A stretch of 64,000 bases of DNA. Origin: Chitinophagaceae bacterium UBA1946. Its GTDB lineage: Bacteria > Bacteroidota > Bacteroidia > Chitinophagales > Chitinophagaceae. The stretch's first letter is position 1. The number at the start of each line of letters is the position of its first letter. The stretch lies in contig DDEU01000009.1 of assembly GCA_002336815.1 (NCBI GenBank), positions 28,190 through 92,189 of the forward strand. Reading direction: 5' to 3'. The notes beneath the pieces are model-generated. The model did no database searches. It was not told the DNA's origin and worked only from the letters and a program-made list of their open reading frames with translations. Of the stretch, positions 43,899-53,199 are shown one piece after another. The position numbers and the translations under genes were made by a program.

Positions 43899-43900
43899 TT

Positions 43901-44842
43901 ATGAAAAAGATCCTTGTCACCACCGCTGTTGTCGTTGCCTGCCTGCTGTTATCAGGCAAACTGTTTGACAGGAGCTATAAAAAATACTGGTGGCCTTTTT
44001 TTGACAAACTGGATGTGGTGATAAAAGACAGCAGTTATTATGATGGCATTTACCTGGGCGATTCAAGGGTGCATTTTGGCATCAATCCCCGGATCGTTGA
44101 TTCCATCACAGGGTTAACATCTTACAATGCAGGAATCGGTGGAGCACCGATCAACGAAATACTTTTCCTTACCAGAAATTACCTTAGTCATCATGCAGCT
44201 CCACGGTATGCAGTACTATCGGTTGGCTATTCCAACATACTGAAACCTGAGCGCCTGTTCGAAAACCCCTGTTATTATTTCTTTTATACCAGTGATCCTG
44301 CAACAGAAAATGCGTTGCAAAAACTTCACTATCATACAGGGCTATACGATATGCTGCCGGTACTAAAATATACGGCATTTGATGATTTTAATAAACTGTC
44401 GATGGCCGAAGGACTCAAAGGCAACAGTATCGTAAAAGCAGGCGGTGTTGTTTACAACGGGTTCATTAATAATATGAGCAACAGTTTTAACATTCAACAA
44501 CTGGAAAAGTATGTTGAAACAGATACAGCCTGCTACACAGGTATTGGCCTGCTGGAAGAGACCATCCAGTTACTGGCTTCAAAAAAGACCATTCCCATAC
44601 TGGTATACCCGCCGTCAACACACAGTGAAGGCCGCAGTAAAAACCTGCTGGAAAGGAAGATTGATTCGGCCGTACTGCTGCTGGCTGCGAAATACCGTGC
44701 ACCTGTTTTACATTATGATGAAGATGCTGATTTTACCAATGTGCTCTTTACAGACGCCTGGCACCTGAATATAAAAGGCACTGAATTGTATTCCCAAAAG
44801 ATAGCGGCTGATATCAGTACCATCATCGGGTTAAAAAAATAA
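43901..44842 (+). CDS. SGNH-fold partner of the second MBOAT
   Basis: 313 residues from the ATG at 43901; the frame is open further upstream but that part overlaps the MBOAT gene, and this ATG gives a clean membrane anchor (MKKILVTTAVVVACLLLSGK). GIYLGDSRVHFGINPRIVDS holds nucleophile Ser55. YNAGIGGAPINEILFL and DAWHLNIKGTELYSQKIA near the end supply Asp285 and His288. This is the SGNH layout of acyl-transfer partners such as AlgJ/AlgX and DltD. It shares architecture with the protein at 14099-15043 but little sequence outside the motifs. Confidence 0.75.
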   Translation: MKKILVTTAVVVACLLLSGKLFDRSYKKYWWPFFDKLDVVIKDSSYYDGIYLGDSRVHFGINPRIVDSITGLTSYNAGIGGAPINEILFLTRNYLSHHAAPRYAVLSVGYSNILKPERLFENPCYYFFYTSDPATENALQKLHYHTGLYDMLPVLKYTAFDDFNKLSMAEGLKGNSIVKAGGVVYNGFINNMSNSFNIQQLEKYVETDTACYTGIGLLEETIQLLASKKTIPILVYPPSTHSEGRSKNLLERKIDSAVLLLAAKYRAPVLHYDEDADFTNVLFTDAWHLNIKGTELYSQKIAADISTIIGLKK

Positions 44843-44865
44843 TGGGGTGCATTGCTGCACCCCAT
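44842..44865. terminator. bidirectional terminator
   Basis: Perfect 10-bp stem ATGGGGTGCA/TGCACCCCAT with a TTGC loop. It overlaps the last base of the SGNH stop codon and separates that gene from the convergent PorU-like gene. Confidence 0.8.
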
Positions 44866-44887
44866 CTTATCGTGTTTTAAACATTGC

Positions 44888-47800
44888 CTATCTCATTAAA
44901 TACATTTTTCCATAACCGGCTTTAAAAAATTTGTCGGTATTGTCGCCCTCTGCTTTATACTTATCAAGCGATTTACCATTCATGTTGGTAATTACCCTGT
45001 AGAGGTAAACACCGTTGGCCAGTTTGGATCCATACATATCTGTTCCATCCCATTTAAATTCGGTGATGTTGTTACCGATGTGCAGGTCGCCCAGTTCAGC
45101 CTTGGTGATCTCTCTTACTACCTTACCGGTTACCGTTAGTATCTGTATCCTGATATTCTGCGGTACTTCGCTGCCGGTGATGGTAAACACAAATGCAGTG
45201 GAAGTGGTAAAAGGATTCGGGTAGTTGAGCAGGTTGCTGATCATTGGTTTGTTGATCACGCTGAACGCTACTTTATAATCCAGGTTACCCGCCTTGTTGC
45301 CTACCACATCCCTGCCATCAGACACGATGAGTTCATATTCTCCATCAAGCCCAAACGCAGGCGTAAAGTCAATCGTAGCGGTATTATCGCCATTATTGAG
45401 GGTGGCTGGCGTAAACCTCAGTGAATCGCCGAAGTAATAGCGCCTGATGCTGCCGTCCGGCATACGAACGCTCACTTTCAGCAAGCCGGTATCGGCCAGT
45501 GCCATGTAACGGTTCTCATCTTTCAATTTGATCAGCACATGCGGTTTGGCAGCCACAATATCCCTGTTGAGAATGTGTACACCATCAAAGGTTACATCCA
45601 GTAACGGATTGGTAAGATCGGCGTTTACAAAAAAGTCTTTATAAATAAAGTTATTGTACAGGTATTGTTCCGGCTGGTCATTCTCCGGGTTCACCATCAC
45701 ATACAAAGTATTTTTGCCAGGGTAGTTCCTGGTATCAATATCATAACTCACGGTAAGTGTATCGCCTGCCACCAACGGTTTCTTTTTGGGCAAACTGATC
45801 ACATGAGCCACATTGTTCCTGTCGGTGATCACAAATTTTATCCGGAGACTGTCAAAGGCAACAGAACTGATGTTCTTAAATGCCAGTGCAAAATTGATGT
45901 GCTCTCCCTGGTCAACACTGTCTTTCATCCTGAACAACACGTTGGGTGCAACAGCGCCTTCCGGAATGTAGTCTGCGTTGATCCTCCAGTACCTTAACTG
46001 GTAAGGAGTTGCGAACACACTATCCCTGTTGATCATTTTCAGTTTAATGAATGGATAAGTTGTTGCATTGATAAATGAAAGGGTTGTATCGGTAGCCGGC
46101 CGTACAGTGGTCATCAGGCTTTGCGTACCATCTGCCTTAACGCCATACACTTCTATCAAACTGGTATCGCCGGCCTGTGCATCCAGGGAACTTCCTCTCC
46201 AGTGCAGGGAGGTCCAGTTTTTAGCAGGTCCAAATGCAGGAGATTCAATCGTGCCTGCTTTGTAAGATGCCGAAACCGCAATATTTGCTTCCACCTGGTC
46301 TGATGCTATACTACCCATGTATTGTTTTGGAGTATAAGCAGGCGTATTCTTCCGGAAGAAAAATACAAAAGGAAGGTTACGGGTAAAACTATCGATCTTG
46401 GTGAAACCAATGCTCTTTAATTTATGGTACAATGAGTTACCGCCAAGTGCAGTAGTGTCATTTTTCCACTGGTTAATGAAGGAGGTATTTGCAACAAGGC
46501 CCAGGTTGGTGATAGAAACATACATACCATCCGGGATGCTATCTATAAAGTCCATCGCTCTTTTCCTGTATAATGGATCACCGTAAGGGAACTCAAATAT
46601 TTTTCTTGGCTCAAGACAAACCGGCCAGCTTCCAAAACGCCCGTTGGATGGCGTAACATTGTAGTTGGTCCATGGCTGGTAGGTAATGCTGTCATACACC
46701 AAAAACTGGAGTGAACCATACTTACAACCATATTGCTCAAACTGGTCAAAATCAAGGATCACGCTGATCCTGTCGTAGGAAGTATAAGGATACAAACCTG
46801 TTTTTATCTGCAGGTTGCGGTTAACCTTCCCATACCGGTATATATTATCGTTGTCGAGTGTGAGCGTTGAAAAACTGCTCTTTTTATGCTGGAAATAATG
46901 CGATTGGTTAAAACCAGGCCCACCATTGGGCAGGTAAATAAAAGAGAAATTATTCCATACCGGTGTGCCGCCGTTTAACGGTACCATCGAGGTACGCCAG
47001 TAATAAACAGTGCTGTCGGTAAAAGTGATATTCGATGGTGTAAATTGAATGATACCTCCCACCCCGGCGTTGCTGTATTGTTTTTTATAGGGCGAATTGA
47101 ACAGTTCGGTAGTATCGATCTCCATCAGGTACTGCCGCTGGTCACTTAATGGATTGGCAGTAGAAGCCGTGAAAGTGATCCCCTGCGTGTTAACGATGGA
47201 ATAGTTATAAGGCGATACCGGCCTCACTTCATCTTCCAGGATATAAAATTCTTTTACGATGCTGTTGTTGGTTTCACAGGCCTCATCGGATTTATTGTCT
47301 TCATCCAGTGTCACTGTGATCTTATTAAGTCCTTTATCCGTTGTAGGATTGATCGGGATGGTAAAGGTGAGTGAATCGCCGTACCCAATGGCAGTCATTA
47401 CCTGGTTGTAGATATACTGCACCGAATCATTCGGCAGTTTTCTTTTTACGATCACCCGGATAGAATCATTCGCATCCCTGCCAATATTGTTGATCTTCAC
47501 TTTTAGCGTAAAGCTATTATCCGCTACCGTTATGATGGATGGATCAAATTTTACAGAAGCATCTTCAACAGCATAATCAGGTTTTGCGAAATAATTGATG
47601 CGGATAGCCGGGTCACCATGCAGGTTGATCTCTTCAAGGTGGATCCTGGTATAAAAATCAAGCGCTGCCGGGTTGCTGCCCAGGTTTTGCAATACATGCT
47701 GCACCTGCTTTCCGATTGAACTGCCATACAGATCCCTGGAGATGGCATTGTACAATTGAAGATTGTACACATTCAGGAATGGAGGAATACCAAGGTGTGT

Positions 47801-49927
47801 AGAGCCCAGGAAACCGATGCTTCCACGATGATCGGCCAGTACATATTTTTCTGAAATGGATAAGCCACCCGATGCCCTCAATGGATCGAAGGTGAAAAAG
47901 TTACCGGCACTGCAACCACTGATATTAAAGAAGGGATATTTACCCTGGTTATTGAACACATCCGGACTGGTAAGATTAAAGGCCAGTGTGTTTGCAGAAG
48001 AGTGACCGAAGTAGCCGATCATGCCAACACCTTCGTTGATCAATTGCTGGATCCTTTCACCATTCGCCTGCTCAACCGATGCAGAAGAAGTTTTCCTGAA
48101 TGTTTCTACATTGGCACCATATAAAGAATCCTCAATTACTGATTCGTATCCACTCATGTAGGCAGTAAACTCCCTGTCTTCATCGGCCGTAGCGCCACCC
48201 ACTACATGCAATATCCTTTTCATCCATTCCTTATCAACGATACTGCAACTTTGCCCAACCTGCACCTGCTCGTATTCAATTACTTTATTGAGGTAATTTT
48301 TGATCTCGGTACCGTTGATGGCAGATAACCTTCCAATCGGTACCAATGGAATATTAGTGCCCGGATCACAGGCCAGCAACACATCCGATGCCGGCCATCC
48401 AAAGGTTGGCACCATTTCAATCTTCTTCATATCCGGGTTGGCCTCGTTCTGCTTGTATTCAATAGAAGTAACACCACGCCCAATCATCAATACATATTGC
48501 GGCCTTGCACTAAACTGGCGGTAGGCAAACCGGATAAAATCACGGATTGCAGCCGGGTGTTGCAGGATGCCGAAAGAAAACTGGTCGTATAACTCATCAA
48601 TGTCAACCACTTTGGCATTGAAACTTCCACCTGCAGCGGTTGACCTGTACTGGCGGTACTGGTCAACATAATTGGTGCCATTGCCATCATTGTACAGAAC
48701 AGGATTGCTGATAATAAGATAATTGCCCTGGTTGGCAGGTTGATTGAAGTTCACAAAATTCTTTACAGCGCCTGTAGTAAAGGTTTTGATGTTGGAGGCA
48801 TCTTCACTTACCAGCCAGAATTTTCTTACCGCATCCAGGGATGGTGGCAATGCAAACCTCACTTTACCCGGCACAGAGATATCACCGGTGTAACGGTTGC
48901 CATCGTTTACAGAATATAAAACCGGCGCTACGCTGCCGCTGTTAAAATTATCAATTTCAAGATAGTTACCTACCGCAGAAGGATTGAGTTCAAAATAAAA
49001 ATTAGACAACCCGTTAAAGTTGAATTTAGCAGGGTACGTAACGGCCACATTGGCAACCACGATCCTGTCGAATGGATTGGTAACATTGGTGCTTCCGGTA
49101 GCTACCTGTAAATAATCAGGACTCTGCAACAAACTCAATGGCAGGTTGTCCACCCTCCGCTTCATCGTATCGAAAAAATTCATGGTGGCATCCAGCACGG
49201 TATTGTTGAAGAACTTCACCCTCAGGTGACGCTGGTTCAATGCATTGCCAACTGCTGAAATCGTAAGCGATACACTGTTGGCCGGACCTGCAGTGTACAC
49301 ATTCATGCCCTGGAAATTGGTGAAAAGGTCAAGTCCCGGTGCTGCATCATAACTCGTCCAGCCTTCCCCAATATCATAAGAAGACGAGTAAACAAATTCA
49401 CCTACCTGCACTGCATAACCACGGTTGTACTGGTTTTTATACGGCGAGGCCACGGTGCGGAAAAAATAATTATCTGCCGGCAAGGTATTGCCAGCGGTGT
49501 TATTTACTGTGTTGGTATAACGCAGGTTACCGGGATTGGGATTTACCGTAAGAAAATAAATCGCAGTGTCCGTATGCAGGCTAAAGCTATCACATAACTG
49601 GTAACCCGGTTTCATGTATAATTGGTTGTCAGGAACACCATCATTTTTTTTACCCCAAAACTCTAAGTAATCGTTGGCGCCAAACGGGCCGGTTGCGGTA
49701 GAAGTGTACAGCCTTATCTCCTCTCCATTGCGCCATAACTGAAAATATTCTGCAGGGGTATTGGTGAGACCCAGTGTTGCCAGCAACGACTGGTTGATGC
49801 GGTACAGCCCTGTATTGGCCACTTTAAATTTGTAGTAGGTTTTATTATAGTCGATCCAGCTATTGTTAAGCTGTGCTTTAGCTGCTACCGTTGCTAAGAT
49901 AAAAACTGCTATTAATAATTTTCTCAT
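44888..49927 (-). CDS. porU: PorU-like C25 cysteine peptidase of T9SS
   Basis: 1679 residues; signal peptide MRKLLIAVFILATVAAKA. After an N-terminal beta domain (YKFKVANTGLYRINQSLL) comes the gingipain-type C25 domain (about 460-790). It shows YVLMIGRGVTSIEYK, VPIGRLSAINGTEIKNYLNK, the catalytic His642 in GYFGHSSANT and Cys672 in NISGCSAGNF. Several Ig-like domains and a second CARDB-like module follow (DSIRVIVKRKLPNDSVQYIY; HINFALAFKNISSVAFDSLR). The end has a FlgD-type Ig domain (FKWDGTDMYGSKLANGVYLY) and the PorU-like tail FFKAGYGKMYLMR. PorU removes the C-terminal signal of T9SS cargo and joins it to surface glycolipid. At 1679 residues it is much longer than P. gingivalis PorU. It lies 29 bases after the PorV-like gene. 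Confidence 0.75.
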   Translation of the reverse strand: MRKLLIAVFILATVAAKAQLNNSWIDYNKTYYKFKVANTGLYRINQSLLATLGLTNTPAEYFQLWRNGEEIRLYTSTATGPFGANDYLEFWGKKNDGVPDNQLYMKPGYQLCDSFSLHTDTAIYFLTVNPNPGNLRYTNTVNNTAGNTLPADNYFFRTVASPYKNQYNRGYAVQVGEFVYSSSYDIGEGWTSYDAAPGLDLFTNFQGMNVYTAGPANSVSLTISAVGNALNQRHLRVKFFNNTVLDATMNFFDTMKRRVDNLPLSLLQSPDYLQVATGSTNVTNPFDRIVVANVAVTYPAKFNFNGLSNFYFELNPSAVGNYLEIDNFNSGSVAPVLYSVNDGNRYTGDISVPGKVRFALPPSLDAVRKFWLVSEDASNIKTFTTGAVKNFVNFNQPANQGNYLIISNPVLYNDGNGTNYVDQYRQYRSTAAGGSFNAKVVDIDELYDQFSFGILQHPAAIRDFIRFAYRQFSARPQYVLMIGRGVTSIEYKQNEANPDMKKIEMVPTFGWPASDVLLACDPGTNIPLVPIGRLSAINGTEIKNYLNKVIEYEQVQVGQSCSIVDKEWMKRILHVVGGATADEDREFTAYMSGYESVIEDSLYGANVETFRKTSSASVEQANGERIQQLINEGVGMIGYFGHSSANTLAFNLTSPDVFNNQGKYPFFNISGCSAGNFFTFDPLRASGGLSISEKYVLADHRGSIGFLGSTHLGIPPFLNVYNLQLYNAISRDLYGSSIGKQVQHVLQNLGSNPAALDFYTRIHLEEINLHGDPAIRINYFAKPDYAVEDASVKFDPSIITVADNSFTLKVKINNIGRDANDSIRVIVKRKLPNDSVQYIYNQVMTAIGYGDSLTFTIPINPTTDKGLNKITVTLDEDNKSDEACETNNSIVKEFYILEDEVRPVSPYNYSIVNTQGITFTASTANPLSDQRQYLMEIDTTELFNSPYKKQYSNAGVGGIIQFTPSNITFTDSTVYYWRTSMVPLNGGTPVWNNFSFIYLPNGGPGFNQSHYFQHKKSSFSTLTLDNDNIYRYGKVNRNLQIKTGLYPYTSYDRISVILDFDQFEQYGCKYGSLQFLVYDSITYQPWTNYNVTPSNGRFGSWPVCLEPRKIFEFPYGDPLYRKRAMDFIDSIPDGMYVSITNLGLVANTSFINQWKNDTTALGGNSLYHKLKSIGFTKIDSFTRNLPFVFFFRKNTPAYTPKQYMGSIASDQVEANIAVSASYKAGTIESPAFGPAKNWTSLHWRGSSLDAQAGDTSLIEVYGVKADGTQSLMTTVRPATDTTLSFINATTYPFIKLKMINRDSVFATPYQLRYWRINADYIPEGAVAPNVLFRMKDSVDQGEHINFALAFKNISSVAFDSLRIKFVITDRNNVAHVISLPKKKPLVAGDTLTVSYDIDTRNYPGKNTLYVMVNPENDQPEQYLYNNFIYKDFFVNADLTNPLLDVTFDGVHILNRDIVAAKPHVLIKLKDENRYMALADTGLLKVSVRMPDGSIRRYYFGDSLRFTPATLNNGDNTATIDFTPAFGLDGEYELIVSDGRDVVGNKAGNLDYKVAFSVINKPMISNLLNYPNPFTTSTAFVFTITGSEVPQNIRIQILTVTGKVVREITKAELGDLHIGNNITEFKWDGTDMYGSKLANGVYLYRVITNMNGKSLDKYKAEGDNTDKFFKAGYGKMYLMR

Positions 49928-49956
49928 TGTAAGATATTGTTGGTGGAGGGTTATTA

Positions 49957-51060
49957 TTAGTCTTGCTTTTTTGCCAGGTTAAGCCTTAACGAAAAAACAT
50001 GGGTGTATAAAGGGTTGTTCTGGTTGGCAAGATTGGTATAAGCATAATCAAGGGTAACATTACCGAGTTTTACGCCGGCACCAAGACTTGGCTGGTATAT
50101 CCACACTTTCTTTTGATTGAGTGTATCACCATCCGACAATGCTTTTTGAAAATTGGTAACCCCTCCCCTTACGTAGAACACATCGCTGATGCTGGCTTCC
50201 AGACCAACGCTCGGGTCTGCACTTACAGCACTGCTGCTGAGCAACGTATTTCTTTTTCCATCAAACGTAAGTGCCAGGTTGGCTTCTGCAAGCAGTTTTA
50301 CACTGTTGCTGATATTAAAATTATAACCACCACCAATGATCAAACGGGGTGCAGTCAATTCTGTTGATTTTACCGGGATCTCATTTTTAGTGAGGTACAG
50401 TACTTCTTTCTCTTTTTCGGTAAACTTAAATGACCAGGCATTAAAAGTGGTAGTAACATCTCTTGCCACCACACCAAAACGCCAGTTGTTCTTTCGCATC
50501 TGGAAACCTGCATCAATACCAAAGCCCCATGCACCGGCGAATTTTCCTACCGAGCGGCGGATGATCTTGGCATTTACACCAAAGCTCATGCTTTGCTCTT
50601 CTGTTTCGGTAATGGACTGAGCAAAGGATAGCAGCAGGGCATAATCAGCAGAGGAAAAAGTTTGGATATTGTTGTAATTCAAACTGCCGTCCGGTTGAAC
50701 CAGGAAGAGTGTATTGGGAATATCATCCACTGCAAAACGAAGCAGGGAGATACCAAGTGTGCGTTTATTGTCCTGCACCGGAATGGCAACAGAAGCATAA
50801 TCAAACTTGCCGATGCCTGCAAAATATTCTGCATGCATTACATTAATGGACGGATGATCTTTTACACCGGTTAAGCCTGCAGGATTCCAGTACCCTGCGG
50901 TACCATCTTCTACAGAAGCAACCTGGGCACTGCCCATTGCCAAACCACGGGCGCCTGCGCCAATGTTTAAAAATTCGTTGGAGTACTTTCTGAACTGGGC
51001 AGATGCAGCAGCCGGTAACAGTGCTATGCCCACTAGAAAAGCAGCAAGTTTATGATTCAT
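49957..51060 (-). CDS. PorV/PorQ-family outer membrane beta-barrel protein
   Basis: 367 residues with a signal peptide (MNHKLAAFLVGIALLPAAASAQ). FLNIGAGARGLAMGSAQVAS, DGTAGYWNPAGLTGVKDHPS and HAEYFAGIGKFDYASVAIPV are the signature of the PorV/PorQ (UPF0164, FadL-like) barrel family. Long strand pairs continue to the C-terminus (SLRLNLAKKQD). PorV carries T9SS cargo from the translocon to the PorU sortase; the adjacent PorU-like gene, transcribed together, fits PorV better than PorQ. Confidence 0.78.
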   Translation of the reverse strand: MNHKLAAFLVGIALLPAAASAQFRKYSNEFLNIGAGARGLAMGSAQVASVEDGTAGYWNPAGLTGVKDHPSINVMHAEYFAGIGKFDYASVAIPVQDNKRTLGISLLRFAVDDIPNTLFLVQPDGSLNYNNIQTFSSADYALLLSFAQSITETEEQSMSFGVNAKIIRRSVGKFAGAWGFGIDAGFQMRKNNWRFGVVARDVTTTFNAWSFKFTEKEKEVLYLTKNEIPVKSTELTAPRLIIGGGYNFNISNSVKLLAEANLALTFDGKRNTLLSSSAVSADPSVGLEASISDVFYVRGGVTNFQKALSDGDTLNQKKVWIYQPSLGAGVKLGNVTLDYAYTNLANQNNPLYTHVFSLRLNLAKKQD

Positions 51061-51402
51061 AATTTGTTTTCCCTGGTTGTTTTGTAATGGATTTGGATGA
51101 CATTAACCCTTAAAACGCATTTTTACCAACTAAATTGTGCCGGTTTTCCAAGAAATGGAAATGACATAAAATACAAATTTAGTCGTATTGACATTATAAG
51201 AACGGTTTGCTGCAGATTAAACTGTCTGCCTGCTGCAAAAGACCCTGCAGCTTTTGAAAATGCTGCATCCTTTAAGCTAAGAACGGCAAAAGATAACCAG
51301 GAGTTGGTAGTGCAAGTGGCTTTAAATTATTTAAGGCCCCTTTCCCATTTCCCGATTTTTATAAGCACATTTGCAAAAAAATTCAGCTATAATTAAAATC
51401 AC
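51061..51402. other. divergent intergenic region
   Basis: 342 bases between the porV-like gene and tyrS. No gene supported. CACATTTG at 51366-51373 is one base off the -7 consensus and lies 29 bases before the tyrS ATG, so it may be the tyrS promoter. No T-box or other leader RNA was recognised. Confidence 0.45.
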
Positions 51403-52689
51403 ATGAAGAATCTGATAGCAGAACTGCAATGGAGAGGAATGATCCAGGACATTATGCCCGGTACCGAAGACCAACTCAAAAAAGAAATGACCACGGGCTA
51501 TATCGGCTTTGACCCTACGGCAGACAGCCTGCACATCGGCAACCTGGTGCCCATCATATTATTAAATCATTTGCAGCGTTGCGGCCACAAGCCCATCGCA
51601 CTGGTGGGTGGTGCAACCGGCATGGTGGGCGATCCCAGTGGTAAAAGTGAAGAGCGTAACCTGCTGAGCGAAGATGCGCTGAACCATAACCTGTCAGGTG
51701 TAAAAAAGCAGTTGGAGAAATACCTGGATTTTGACAGCAGCAAACCCAATGCTGCCGAAATGGCCAATAACTACGACTGGTTCAAAGATTTTACTTTCCT
51801 CAATTTTATCCGTGATGTGGGCAAACACATTACGGTTAATTATATGATGAGCAAGGATAGTGTGAAAAAGCGACTGGAAGGAGAAACCGGGATGAGCTTT
51901 ACCGAATTTACGTATCAACTGGTGCAGGGCTACGATTTTTATTACCTGAATAAAAATAAAAATGTAAAGCTTCAGATGGGCGGCAGCGATCAGTGGGGCA
52001 ATATTGTAACGGGCACCGAACTGATCCGCAGGAAAGGCGGCGGTGAAGGCTTTGCTTTTACCTGCCCGCTGATCACCAAGGCAGATGGTGGCAAATTTGG
52101 CAAGAGTGAAAAGGGAAATGTATGGCTTGATCCGAAGAGGACCTCTACCTACCAGTTCTACCAATTTTGGCTGAACACTGCGGACGCAGATGCTGAGAAA
52201 TACATAAAGATCTTTACTTTTTTACCGAAAGAAGAAATTGACGCCTTGCTGGAATCACATAAAGGAAACGAACACCAGCGCCTGCTGCAGAAAAAGCTGG
52301 CTGAAGAAGTCACCTGTTTTGTACACAGCAGGGCAGATTATGAATTTGCAGTAAATGCTTCGCAGATATTGTTTAACAATGACACTGCGGAAATATTGAA
52401 ACAGTTAAATGAAGATCAACTGTTGCAGGTACTTGATGGCGTGCCTACTGTAAATATTGCGAAAACAGTGCTGGATGAAGGAATAGACGTAGTGAGTTTT
52501 TTGGCAGATACCAATATCTTTCCCAGTAAAGGCGAAGCCAGGAAGATGGTGCAGGGCGGCGGCGTGAGCATCAACAAAAACAAAGTAGATTCCATTGAGC
52601 AGCTTGTTAAAACCGACAGCCTGCTCAATAATAAATACCTGCTGGTGCAAAAAGGTAAAAAGAATTACTACCTGGTGATTGCAGCGTAA
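51403..52689 (+). CDS. tyrS: tyrosyl-tRNA synthetase
   Basis: 428 residues, class I aminoacyl-tRNA synthetase. HIGN at 44-47 ([10 protein letters not shown]) is the HIGH motif and KFGKS at 231-235 the KMSKS motif. [25 protein letters not shown] and [16 protein letters not shown] are TyrRS-specific. The C-terminal S4-like RNA-binding domain spans about 360-428 ([20 protein letters not shown]). It is complete and monocistronic, with a strong terminator 17 bases downstream. Confidence 0.97.
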   Translation: MKNLIAELQWRGMIQDIMPGTEDQLKKEMTTGYIGFDPTADSLHIGNLVPIILLNHLQRCGHKPIALVGGATGMVGDPSGKSEERNLLSEDALNHNLSGVKKQLEKYLDFDSSKPNAAEMANNYDWFKDFTFLNFIRDVGKHITVNYMMSKDSVKKRLEGETGMSFTEFTYQLVQGYDFYYLNKNKNVKLQMGGSDQWGNIVTGTELIRRKGGGEGFAFTCPLITKADGGKFGKSEKGNVWLDPKRTSTYQFYQFWLNTADADAEKYIKIFTFLPKEEIDALLESHKGNEHQRLLQKKLAEEVTCFVHSRADYEFAVNASQILFNNDTAEILKQLNEDQLLQVLDGVPTVNIAKTVLDEGIDVVSFLADTNIFPSKGEARKMVQGGGVSINKNKVDSIEQLVKTDSLLNNKYLLVQKGKKNYYLVIAA

Positions 52690-52705
52690 GCCAATCAACA
52701 TTAAT

Positions 52706-52742
52706 AAAAAAATGCTGGCAGATCAACTGCCAGCATTTTTTT
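52706..52742. terminator. bidirectional terminator of tyrS and the caspase operon
   Basis: Perfect 16-bp arms AAAAAAATGCTGGCAG and complement, with an ATCAA loop. It serves the convergent tyrS and the minus-strand operon ending at 52755. Confidence 0.9.
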
Positions 52743-52754
52743 TCTTCGGTGCGT

Positions 52755-53195
52755 TTATTGCTCAAAGCCATACCTGCCAATGCCGGTTTGAAGGAACAAT
52801 GCGATTTCGTTTGTCGCGACTCCCGTGCTGTCCCCGTTATACCACCAGGTACAGCTAACTTCAACAGAATCACCCACGCTCCTCCTTGTTATCTTCACGC
52901 AATCTCCTTTGTGATGATCATTGTAATATGGCAAAAAGAACATGGTATCATTTTGTTGAAGTCGTCCCCCGGAAATGAGTCCTTTTCTTTGTTCAAAGAA
53001 AAGCCCTGCTCTCCGCCAAACAATTGCCGCACAGTCCTTATGCACCCTGAATGGATTGGGCTGTTCTTTTACCAGCTGCTGAAAGGCTGCAGGAAGTTCC
53101 TTAGCAAAACAGAATTTAAAGACGAATGAAAACACTACCACGAAAGCGATCACGATCAGCACTACAAAATACAGTTGGCTCCCGATGTTTTTCAT
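52755..53195 (-). CDS. small single-pass membrane protein of the caspase operon
   Basis: 146 residues, family not recognised. One N-terminal membrane helix (about 8-30, YFVVLIVIAFVVVFSFVF), then a compact extracytoplasmic domain with Trp/Cys-containing strands (DCAAIVWRRAGLFFEQRKGL, VEVSCTWWYNGDSTGVATNE). It is the last gene of the operon, 4 bases after the TPR protein, so it probably works with it. Two or three cysteines could form a disulfide. No function can be given. Confidence 0.65.
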   Translation of the reverse strand: MKNIGSQLYFVVLIVIAFVVVFSFVFKFCFAKELPAAFQQLVKEQPNPFRVHKDCAAIVWRRAGLFFEQRKGLISGGRLQQNDTMFFLPYYNDHHKGDCVKITRRSVGDSVEVSCTWWYNGDSTGVATNEIALFLQTGIGRYGFEQ

Positions 53196-53199
53196 CTAA

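Noticed and set aside
43802..43900. 33-residue N-terminal extension of the second SGNH protein
   Set aside because: It overlaps the MBOAT coding region in another frame; the ATG at 43901 gives a normal membrane anchor 2 bases after the MBOAT stop.
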